From positions 1 through 5,505 of the forward strand of contig CAISQQ010000072.1 of the NCBI GenBank assembly GCA_903887655.1: a stretch of DNA of 5,505 bases, given 5' to 3'. The notes under the pieces were generated by a model that was not told where the DNA came from, searched no databases, and saw only the letters and a program-made list of their open reading frames with translations. How positions within the stretch are numbered: position 1 is the first letter of the stretch; each line of letters begins with the position of its first letter. This document shows positions 1 to 5,505 of the stretch, one piece after another. This stretch comes from an uncultured Burkholderiales bacterium. Lineage in GTDB: Bacteria > Pseudomonadota > Gammaproteobacteria > Burkholderiales > Burkholderiaceae_C. The position numbers and the translations under genes are program-made.

Positions 1-594
1 CCTGGCGCCCACATTATTTTTGATGTCAAATGCTCCCAGCGCTTGGGGCCCGCCATTGCCCGTGCGGGTGGCAAGCCCTTGATGTACAAGACTGGCCACT
101 CGCTCATCAAAGCCAAAATGAAGGAGCTCGATGCGGCTTTGGGCGGAGAGATGAGCGGTCACATTTTCTTCAAAGAGCGCTGGTACGGGTTTGATGACGG
201 GACCTACGCGGGCGCGCGTTTGCTCGAGATTTTGTCGCGTTCACCCGATGCGAGCGCTGTGCTCAATGCCTTGGACAGCAGCTGCTCAACGCCCGAGCTC
301 AACGTGGCCATCCAAGAAGGCCAAGCGCCTGCGCTCATTGCAGCCTTGCTCCTGCGGCTCAAAGAGCAGGGTCTGCCCGCGCTGGATCACCAGCCCAACC
401 TCTTCACCATTGATGGCGTGCGTATCGATTGGGACGATGGCTTTGGTCTCATCCGCGCCTCCAACACCACCCCCGTCTTGGTGCTTCGTTTTGAAGGGCA
501 CCACGAGACTGCCCTCGCTCGCATTGAGCACGACATGATGCACTTGCTCAGGCACGTGTTGCCCGATGTGCGCATTTTAGAGGCGCAACATTGA
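1..594 (+). CDS. algC: Phosphomannomutase/phosphoglucomutase, C-terminal part (5' end outside window)
   Basis: Alpha-D-phosphohexomutase that interconverts hexose 6-phosphates and 1-phosphates (mannose and/or glucose) in the cytoplasm, feeding nucleotide-sugar synthesis for LPS and other glycans. The reading frame is open from base 1, and 197 codons plus the stop are present, roughly the last two fifths of a protein of about 460 residues. Visible signatures: IIFDVKCS at the left edge; KTGHSLIK; the sugar-binding loop GEMSGH (bases 145-162) followed by FFKERWYGFDDG; and the phosphate-binding motif RASNTTPVLVLRFE of domain 4 (from base 454). The catalytic phosphoserine loop and metal site lie upstream of the window. 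Spacing and order resemble Pseudomonas AlgC throughout. The stop overlaps the waaC start, so the two are probably cotranscribed. Substrate preference (mannose or glucose) cannot be read from this part; the symbol is by resemblance. Confidence 0.95.
   Translation, partial: PGAHIIFDVKCSQRLGPAIARAGGKPLMYKTGHSLIKAKMKELDAALGGEMSGHIFFKERWYGFDDGTYAGARLLEILSRSPDASAVLNALDSSCSTPELNVAIQEGQAPALIAALLLRLKEQGLPALDHQPNLFTIDGVRIDWDDGFGLIRASNTTPVLVLRFEGHHETALARIEHDMMHLLRHVLPDVRILEAQH
579..583 (+). promoter_or_regulatory. Ribosome binding site for waaC (AGAGG)
   Basis: AGAGG lies 7 bases before the TTG at 591, inside the last codons of the upstream mutase gene. This good spacing, together with a protein alignment that starts exactly there (MRVLLVK), supports TTG as the true start; the next in-frame ATG would delete the first 30 residues, including the catalytic aspartate. 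Confidence 0.65.
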
Positions 595-1688
595 GGGTGT
601 TGTTGGTCAAGCTCTCCTCCTTGGGAGATGTGATCCACACCTTGCCTGTTGTTCATGATTTGCACCAGGCCTTCCCTGGCATGGAGATCGATTGGGTGGT
701 GGAGCCGTCCTTTGCCAGTGTGCTGCAAATGCATCCTGGATTGCGTCGAATCGTGCCTTGTGCCTTGAGAGAGTGGCGACGAGCACGTTTTAATGCCACA
801 GCACGCGCTCAAATGCGCGCGTTTTGGACTCTCTTGCGGCAAGAGTGTTATGACGCGGTGTTTGATCTTCAAGGGCTGAGCAAATCGGCCCTGGTGGCAA
901 GAATGGCCAAACTCACGCCTCAAGGGGTGCGTTTTGCCATGGCCAATCGCACCTTGGGCTCGTCCTATGAGCCGCTCACGCGTTGGCTCGCGCAGCAGTC
1001 AATTGCCCTCAACCCACGGCTTTCTGCCTTGCAGCGCGCCAGGCACCTGTGCGCTCAGGCGCTTCACTACCCCTTGCCAGCGGTTGTGAACCACGGCTTG
1101 GTGGTTCCTCGCGCTTTAGCCTTCTCCAAGGACAGCGCCGATGCCAGCCCCATCGCCACGCCAGGATTGCCCCAGACACCAGCGCGTCGGGTGGCCTTTT
1201 TGATGGGCACGTCTCGGGCCGACAAAACTTGGCCCTTGTCGCACTGGGTGGAGCTTGGCGAGCGCTTCAATGCCAGCGGCTTTGAAGTTGGCCTCGTGCA
1301 TGGCAGCCCAAGCGAGCTCGAGCAGTGTGAGCGAGTCGCGGCCCAATTGGTGAGGGCCACCATTTGGCCGCGCTCCTCCTTGATGGAGTTGGCGCAAGGC
1401 CTGATGCAAACCGTCGGTGCGGTCGGAGTGGACAGTGGCCTGAGCCATTTGGCGGTGGCGCTCGATTTGGTGCACGTGCAGATTTACCGTTTTGATACAG
1501 CGTGGAGAACAGGCCCCTTGGATTGCGCTTACCAACGCAGTGTTTTTCAGCCCCAAGCGCTGCAACACTTGCCCAGCGTCGCCGTGGAGGAGGTCTGGCT
1601 CACCTGGTGCCAATGTCTCGCCGCCAAGGCGGCAAGTGCGCTTTCAACAGGTGGCGCGAGCGTCGCACCCAGCCCCTTGGAGAGATGA
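591..1688 (+). CDS. waaC: Lipopolysaccharide heptosyltransferase I (WaaC/RfaC)
   Basis: Family GT9 glycosyltransferase that moves L-glycero-D-manno-heptose from ADP-heptose to the first Kdo of Kdo2-lipid A, on the cytoplasmic side of the inner membrane. The 365-residue protein is somewhat longer than E. coli WaaC (about 320). The N-terminal acceptor domain opens with MRVLLVK, then SSLGDVIHTLP with Asp13 at the position of the proposed E. coli catalytic base, then DWVVEPSF and YDAVFDLQGLSKSA. The C-terminal nucleotide-sugar domain has MGTSRADKTWP (Lys212, matching E. coli Lys192) and VGVDSGLSHLAVALD (Asp281, His286). The E. coli-like YGPTDP segment is replaced by IYRFDTAWRTGP, a difference I believe is lineage-specific. 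Residues 344-365 form an Ala/Ser-rich tail of no obvious function. The start is TTG, overlapping the previous stop as TTGA; the stop lies next to the waaA start, so the genes look translationally coupled. Confidence 0.93.
   Translation: MRVLLVKLSSLGDVIHTLPVVHDLHQAFPGMEIDWVVEPSFASVLQMHPGLRRIVPCALREWRRARFNATARAQMRAFWTLLRQECYDAVFDLQGLSKSALVARMAKLTPQGVRFAMANRTLGSSYEPLTRWLAQQSIALNPRLSALQRARHLCAQALHYPLPAVVNHGLVVPRALAFSKDSADASPIATPGLPQTPARRVAFLMGTSRADKTWPLSHWVELGERFNASGFEVGLVHGSPSELEQCERVAAQLVRATIWPRSSLMELAQGLMQTVGAVGVDSGLSHLAVALDLVHVQIYRFDTAWRTGPLDCAYQRSVFQPQALQHLPSVAVEEVWLTWCQCLAAKAASALSTGGASVAPSPLER
1679..1684 (+). promoter_or_regulatory. Ribosome binding site for waaA (GGAGAG)
   Basis: GGAGAG sits in the last codons of waaC. 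It directly abuts the ATG at 1685, leaving no spacer, but lies 6 bases before the in-frame ATG at 1691. Normal Shine-Dalgarno spacing therefore favours 1691 as the waaA start, even though 1685 would give the classic ATGA overlap with the waaC stop. Confidence 0.6.
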
Positions 1689-1690
1689 AG

Positions 1691-3061
1691 ATGTCCGCAC
1701 TGGAGCGCTTGACGTTGGAACTCTACGGCGTGGTGATGCGTCTGCTTTGCCCCTGGGTCAAGCGCCGCTTGGCCCGTCGCGCGGTGCGCCAACCCTTGTT
1801 GGCTTTGCAAGTGCAGGAGCGCTTTGGCCACTACGACAAGCGTTTTTCAGACGATGGGGGCCAGGCTTTTCGCATCTGGGTGCATGCGGTCTCCTTGGGC
1901 GAGACACGGGCAGCGGGGCTACTTATGCGCGCGCTCAGGACAACGCACCCCGAGGTTCGATTCTTGCTCACCCACAGCAGCGCCACTGGCCGAGCAGAAG
2001 GCGAGGGCTTGCTCGGCCCAGGTGACTTGCAAGTCTGGCAGCCTTGGGATGCGCCTGCAGGTGTGCAACGCTTTTTGGACCACTTTGAGCCACAACTCGC
2101 CCTCATGATGGAGACGGAAGTGTGGCCCAACTGGGTGCAAGGCTGCCGCGCGCGTGGCATTCCCCTGTGTTTGGTCAATGCCAGATTGAGCGAGAAAAGT
2201 GCTCGCTCGGCCCAGCGATTGGCTTGGCTGGCCAAGCCCGCTTACAGCGGTTTGACCGCGGTCTGGGCACAAACCTCAGCCGATGCCCAGCGTCTGCAGT
2301 CCCTGGGCGCTCCTGTTGTTGGGGTGCTGGGCAACCTCAAGTTTGATGCCCAGCCACACGCCGAGCAAGCGCGGCTGGGGCGCGATGCAAGAGGGGCAAG
2401 ACCCGCGCAGGACGGTGCTGTGATCACACTGGCGAGCTCACGTGAAGGCGAAGAGGTTTTGTTGTTGGAAGCGCTGCTGGCTCGGGCCCAGGAGATGGGC
2501 CCGCGAGCCACTTACCTTGTGGTGCCGCGCCACCCTGAGCGCTTTGATGGTGTGGCCAAGGCCATGGAGGACTTGGGGTTTGAGGTGGTGCGTCGCAGCA
2601 GTTTGCACAGCTTGTCCGAGTTTGCCGCCAAGATTCACCAAGCCTGTGTCCTCGAGTATCCAGCGCATGAGGGCCTTGAACGCCAGCGCCCTCGGGTGTT
2701 TTTGGGGGACTCCATGGGAGAGATGAATTTTTACTATGCATTGACCAACGTGGCATTGATGGGGGCCAGCTTCAAGCCCTTGGGGGGCCAAAACTTGATT
2801 GAAGCCTTGGCCAACGGGTGCCCCGTGGTGCTGGGTCCGCACACCTTTAATTTTCAAGACACCTCCACCCTGGCCGTGAAGGCGGGTGTGGCGCGCTCGA
2901 GCTCGAGCATGCAAGAGGGCTTGCAAATGGCCTTGAACTGGGTGAAGGCGCGTGAAGAGTGGCTCAAAGCGAGTGAGCGCTGTGTGGACTTCATCCAAGC
3001 GCACCAAGGCGCCAGCGAATCCTTGGTGGAGGCTTTGTCGGTGTATTTGCCCCAGCCTTAA
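1691..3061 (+). CDS. waaA: 3-deoxy-D-manno-octulosonic acid (Kdo) transferase
   Basis: Family GT30 enzyme that transfers Kdo from CMP-Kdo to tetraacyl lipid A precursor, the step before WaaC, at the inner membrane. From ATG 1691 it has 456 residues, against about 425 in E. coli. A modestly hydrophobic N-terminus (residues 7-23) may serve as membrane anchor. The N-terminal domain has HAVSLGETRAAG, where Glu71 corresponds to the proposed catalytic base (E. coli Glu60), then METEVWPN (141-147) and LVNARLSEKSARS. GNLKFD carries Lys217, matching E. coli Lys208. The CMP-Kdo side shows PRHPERF (279-285), GDSMGEMNFYYA (339-350), GASFKPLGGQN and EALANGCPVVLGPHTFNF. Residues about 303-333, between HPERF and GDSMGE, are some 20 longer than my recollection of E. 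coli WaaA. Whether one or two Kdo residues are added cannot be read from sequence. An ATG at 1685 would add two residues (Met-Lys). Confidence 0.96.
   Translation: MSALERLTLELYGVVMRLLCPWVKRRLARRAVRQPLLALQVQERFGHYDKRFSDDGGQAFRIWVHAVSLGETRAAGLLMRALRTTHPEVRFLLTHSSATGRAEGEGLLGPGDLQVWQPWDAPAGVQRFLDHFEPQLALMMETEVWPNWVQGCRARGIPLCLVNARLSEKSARSAQRLAWLAKPAYSGLTAVWAQTSADAQRLQSLGAPVVGVLGNLKFDAQPHAEQARLGRDARGARPAQDGAVITLASSREGEEVLLLEALLARAQEMGPRATYLVVPRHPERFDGVAKAMEDLGFEVVRRSSLHSLSEFAAKIHQACVLEYPAHEGLERQRPRVFLGDSMGEMNFYYALTNVALMGASFKPLGGQNLIEALANGCPVVLGPHTFNFQDTSTLAVKAGVARSSSSMQEGLQMALNWVKAREEWLKASERCVDFIQAHQGASESLVEALSVYLPQP
2483..2503 (+). repeat. Perfect 8-bp GC-rich inverted repeat inside waaA
   Basis: CGGGCCCA (2483-2490), a GGAGA loop (2491-2495) and TGGGCCCG (2496-2503) can form an uninterrupted 8-bp stem. 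It is fully inside waaA, encoding part of RAQEMGPR, and no T-run follows, so it is not an intrinsic terminator. It may simply reflect GC-rich codon use; any role in translation pausing or mRNA stability is speculative. Confidence 0.4.
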
Positions 3062-3083
3062 GGCGCGGTGAGACCGTTGGTGC

Positions 3084-4433
3084 TCAAGGGGCGAGCATGT
3101 TGTTCAAGGCAAGCAAATCCTTGGGCTCCAAGGTGCCGTTGGCTTGTTTGAGCTTGAGCTGTCCCATCAAGACCGAGTATTTGGCGGTGGCCAAATCGCG
3201 TTGTGTTTGATAGAGCTGGCTTTGTGCATTCAACACATCGATATTGATGCGAACGCCCACACGGTAGCCCAATAAGTTCGATTCCAGGGCGAGTTGACTC
3301 GAGTTCAACGCCGCTTTGAGCGCGCCGACTTGGCCTATGCCCGAGAGGAGGTTCAAATAGGCGGCACGTGTGGATTGGGTCGCCGCTCGTTTGGCGAAAT
3401 CCAAGTCGTGATGGGCCTTGTCCATCAACTCGGCCGTTTCACGCACACGGTTGGTGGTGGTGAATCCTGCAAACAAGGGCACGTTCAACACCACGCCGAT
3501 CGATTTGTTCAAGACGTGCGAGCTCAGTGAGGAGGTGCCCGAGTTGGATGTGCCACCCACATTGCGTGTGCCACCCATGCTCGCGGCCAAGTCCAAGGTG
3601 GGCAGGTGGGCCGATTTGGCGCGGTCAACCTCCAAGGTGGCGATCTCCAGGGCAAGTTGGGCGATTTGAATATTGGGGCTGGCTTCTAAGGAGGTGTTCA
3701 CCCAAGACTCCAAATTGTTGGGCGTCAACGATTCAATGGCGGCGGACAACGCCAAGGCAACCGGTTGGGTATTGCTTTGACCCACCACTTGATCCAATGC
3801 GAGTTTTTTCACGCGCTGGTCGTTTTCTACAGCGATTTCTTGCGCTTGGATCAAGTCCAGGCGCGCTTGCGCCTCTTGGGTATCGGTGATGGTGGCGCTG
3901 CCCACTTCAAAATTGCGTTTGGCCGAGGCGAATTGTTCCGTGATCGCGCTCTTTTGTGCTCGAATTGATGCCAAGCTGTCTTGGGAGGCCAAGACGTCAA
4001 AGTAGGCCTGACTCAAACGCAAGATCAAATCTTGCTCAGCCGCGACCAATTGCGCAACCGACTGGGCCAGCTGGCTTCTGCTTTGCAAGTAAAGGTCATA
4101 AAAACCAGGGCGGTAGAGCGGTTGGATGGCGGAGAAGGTGCCGACATGTGTGCCATACCAACGCTGGTAGGGGACCACATTTTGGCTCGTCGAGATGGTG
4201 TCGGGGGTGTAGTCGGTCAACGTGTGCGCCGAGTTCGCCACAAAGTTGATGCTGGGCAGGAGGGCTCCCCAGGCTTGATCGGCTTTGAACCGGTTGGCAC
4301 GGTATTGGGCCGATGCCGAGAGATAGGAGGCGTCAAAATTTTTTGCTGCATCGTACAAGCTCACCAAATTTTGAGCTGAGACGGGCGAGGCCGAGACCAA
4401 GGCCAGGGTGATGGCCCAAAGGATGCGCTTCAT
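3084..4433 (-). CDS. tolC: TolC-family outer membrane efflux/secretion channel
   Basis: Trimeric outer-membrane exit duct that works with inner-membrane pumps or type I secretion ABC transporters through a periplasmic adaptor. The 449-residue length is typical. MKRILWAITL starts a signal peptide with likely cleavage after VSA (residue 20, before Gln21); no lipobox cysteine is present. The family's two-fold internal repeat is clear: an AYFDVLAS helix leading to NFEVGSATITDTQEAQARLD (174-193) in the first half, and AAYLNLLSGI leading to GYRVGVRINIDVLNAQ (389-404) with QTQRDLATAKY in the second. VPLFAGF (318-324) begins the return from the second barrel segment. Residues 67-90 and the Gly/Ser/Thr-rich stretch around 292-306 are probably extracellular loops. 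ATG 4433 is chosen because it begins the signal peptide; a weak GGGA lies 8 bases upstream. It follows the rhodanese gene by 69 bp. The partner pump cannot be inferred here. Confidence 0.95.
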   Translation of the reverse strand: MKRILWAITLALVSASPVSAQNLVSLYDAAKNFDASYLSASAQYRANRFKADQAWGALLPSINFVANSAHTLTDYTPDTISTSQNVVPYQRWYGTHVGTFSAIQPLYRPGFYDLYLQSRSQLAQSVAQLVAAEQDLILRLSQAYFDVLASQDSLASIRAQKSAITEQFASAKRNFEVGSATITDTQEAQARLDLIQAQEIAVENDQRVKKLALDQVVGQSNTQPVALALSAAIESLTPNNLESWVNTSLEASPNIQIAQLALEIATLEVDRAKSAHLPTLDLAASMGGTRNVGGTSNSGTSSLSSHVLNKSIGVVLNVPLFAGFTTTNRVRETAELMDKAHHDLDFAKRAATQSTRAAYLNLLSGIGQVGALKAALNSSQLALESNLLGYRVGVRINIDVLNAQSQLYQTQRDLATAKYSVLMGQLKLKQANGTLEPKDLLALNNMLAP

Positions 4434-4502
4434 AAGGAGTTTCCCATACAGGTGTGAGGCGAGAGGAGGAGGTGCAGGTGTTGTTGCCACCAAAACAAGG
4501 GT

Positions 4503-4847
4503 TCAGTATTGGGCAATTTGAGGATCGATTTCTTGCGACCAGGCATGAATGCCCCCTTGGATGTTGATCAAGGTTTGAAAGCCTTGTTTCTCCAAATAGC
4601 TCGCCACTGCAAAACTGCGCGATCCATGGTGGCACAGCAAGGCCAGCGGTCTTTGTGGGTCGAGCGTGGCAGCTTCTTGCGGCACTGTTTGCATGGGCCA
4701 GTGCACCATCTCAAAGCCCTGGGCTTGAACATGGGCGGCTTCGAACTCCCAGCCTTCACGCACATCAATCAACAAGGGCAAGGGACCGCTCGTTGGGTGC
4801 GATTGCACCCAATCTAAAAAAGCTTGGGGGCTCAATTGCTCAATCAT
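4503..4847 (-). CDS. Single-domain rhodanese-like sulfurtransferase
   Basis: Cytoplasmic rhodanese-fold protein of 114 residues with no signal peptide. The fold markers appear in order: LLIDVREGWEFEAAHV (residues 25-40, the CH2A-type region), a hydrophobic strand LALLCHHGSRS with active-site Cys72 in a six-residue loop of the CxxGxRS type, an ASYLEKQGF helix, and NIQGGIHAW (95-103, the CH2B-type region). The intact cysteine and loop suggest the protein can carry a persulfide, as in GlpE/PspE-type enzymes; the physiological donor and acceptor are unknown. The start at ATG 4847 gives an N-terminus (MIEQLSPQAFLDWV) typical of the family. It lies 22 bp after the methyltransferase stop, with no recognisable Shine-Dalgarno: the preceding bases are C-rich (CCCCACCCACC). 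A TTG at 4898 could extend it by 17 residues but would overlap the methyltransferase gene. It is probably cotranscribed with both neighbours. Confidence 0.92.
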   Translation of the reverse strand: MIEQLSPQAFLDWVQSHPTSGPLPLLIDVREGWEFEAAHVQAQGFEMVHWPMQTVPQEAATLDPQRPLALLCHHGSRSFAVASYLEKQGFQTLINIQGGIHAWSQEIDPQIAQY

Positions 4848-4869
4848 GGTGGGTGGGGCGTATAAAAAT

Positions 4870-5505
4870 TTAAAACTGGAAGGCCGAGGATTCTGCAAAA
4901 CCGTGCAAGCGCGGTGCCATGGTATCCCACAGCGGCACGCTGTCCCATTGGGTCTGACTCAAACGGGTCACCAAGGTGGCTTGCATGAGGGGTTCTTGGC
5001 CAAAAATACCCAGCAGCCTGCCGCCAATCTCCAGCGCTTGGAGCAAATGCTCAGGCGCATGCGCGGTGGAGCCACCCATCAAGATGGCATGAAAGCGCTG
5101 GTTCACGGCGTCCTTTGAGCTCGCGTCTTGGTGGAGCACCTGCGCGTTGCTCAGGCCTTCAAGCTTCAAGGCCGTCTGCGCCGTTTGTGCAAGCACGGGG
5201 TCTATTTCCAGCCCCACGACTTGCTGGGCCAGGTGCGCCAACAAGGCGGTGGTGTAGCCGGTGCCGCAACCGACATCGAGCACACGCTCATGCGCCTTGA
5301 CTCCCAAGTCTTGCACCAACCTGGCTTGAATGATGGGGCTGAGCATGTGCTCTTGGCTCGAGATCGGGATGGGACTTTCTGTGTAGGCCAAGGCTTGGTA
5401 AGCCGCGGGCACAAAACGCGCTCGCTCGATCAACTTGAAGGTGTCCAAGATTTGGGGCTCAAGCACATGCCAGGTTCTGATTTGTTGCTCGATCATGTTG
5501 AATCG
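4870..5505 (-). CDS. pcm: Pcm-like protein-L-isoaspartate O-methyltransferase family protein (5' end outside window)
   Basis: SAM-dependent methyltransferase of the protein-L-isoaspartate (D-aspartate) O-methyltransferase family, whose classic members start repair of isomerised aspartyl residues. Counting from the ATG at 5496, 208 residues are visible. Family features: MIEQQIR, ERARFVPAAYQALAYTESPIPI, SAM motif I VLDVGCGTGY (72-81), acidic Glu97 at the end of the next strand (VVGLEID), FHAILMGGSTAHAP, and LEIGGRLLGIFGQ. The three codons upstream of the ATG up to the window edge are in frame and read Arg-Phe-Asn, matching the ARFNMIEQQIR start that I recall for many relatives; the true start is therefore probably outside the window. 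The loop SSQEHMLSPII (46-56) replaces the canonical GQTISQPYIV substrate segment, so isoaspartate repair activity is uncertain. It heads the minus-strand gene set with rhodanese and tolC; any promoter is out of view. Confidence 0.9.
   Translation of the reverse strand, partial: RFNMIEQQIRTWHVLEPQILDTFKLIERARFVPAAYQALAYTESPIPISSQEHMLSPIIQARLVQDLGVKAHERVLDVGCGTGYTTALLAHLAQQVVGLEIDPVLAQTAQTALKLEGLSNAQVLHQDASSKDAVNQRFHAILMGGSTAHAPEHLLQALEIGGRLLGIFGQEPLMQATLVTRLSQTQWDSVPLWDTMAPRLHGFAESSAFQF

Noticed and set aside
387..923. Open frame of 178 codons on the minus strand across the mutase-waaC junction
   Set aside because: It lies antisense to two well-supported genes, has no recognisable domain, and is expected from third-position bias in GC-rich DNA.
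1502..1690. Upstream extension of the waaA frame to a GTG at 1502
   Set aside because: It would overlap waaC by nearly 190 bases. The extension has no WaaA-like sequence, whereas ATG 1691 has good Shine-Dalgarno spacing and fits the family start.
1492..2025. Open frame of 177 codons on the plus strand across waaC and waaA in another frame
   Set aside because: Its Arg/Ala/Pro-rich composition resembles no family, and it overlaps the end of waaC and the conserved N-terminus of waaA, both in other frames.
2895..2908. Perfect 14-bp palindrome GCTCGAGCTCGAGC
   Set aside because: It results from alternating TCG/AGC serine codons within a run of serines in WaaA. There is no second copy and no regulatory context.
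3066..3076. Short CGGT-GAG-ACCG hairpin between waaA and tolC
   Set aside because: The stem is only 4 bp with no T-run on either strand, too weak to call a terminator.
4434..4493. A 20-residue N-terminal extension of TolC to base 4493
   Set aside because: It would place MVATTPAPPP... before a textbook signal peptide that begins at ATG 4433.
1..5505. Mobile elements, CRISPR arrays, tRNA or rRNA genes, phage or defence genes
   Set aside because: None seen. The window is filled by six conserved housekeeping or envelope genes with similar base composition, and no direct repeats, terminal inverted repeats or integrase/transposase motifs were found.

Overview
The window is moderately GC-rich and densely coding. 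It looks like chromosomal DNA of a Gram-negative betaproteobacterium, probably Burkholderiales and possibly Comamonadaceae-like. Grounds for this: two lipopolysaccharide (LPS) inner-core transferases, an outer-membrane TolC protein, and a gene order (phosphomannomutase/phosphoglucomutase, waaC, waaA, then tolC, rhodanese and a Pcm-like gene pointing the other way) that I recall from that group. The assignment rests on protein resemblance and remembered synteny, not on a search.

Left half, plus strand (1-3061): an apparent operon for LPS core assembly. It begins with the 3' part of a phosphohexomutase (AlgC/ManB type) that supplies sugar-1-phosphates. Heptosyltransferase I (waaC) follows, its TTG start overlapping the mutase stop. 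Kdo transferase (waaA) follows at the waaC stop. WaaA adds Kdo to lipid A precursor and WaaC adds the first heptose to Kdo, so the two act in consecutive steps on the cytoplasmic face of the inner membrane.

Right half, minus strand (5505-3084): a second apparent operon, read right to left. It holds a Pcm-like methyltransferase whose 5' end lies beyond the window, a single-domain rhodanese with an intact active-site cysteine, and a TolC-family outer-membrane efflux/secretion channel with a signal peptide. The two operons converge across only 22 bp (3062-3083), where no clear terminator is visible.

No stretch of 300 bp or more lacks a gene. I saw no tRNA, rRNA, CRISPR array, insertion sequence, prophage gene or toxin-antitoxin pair. 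This looks like a conserved housekeeping and envelope region, and I found no convincing new system. The points most worth checking are the unexplained linkage of pcm-like, rhodanese and tolC, the altered substrate loop of the Pcm-like protein, an apparent insertion in WaaA, and several start-site decisions.
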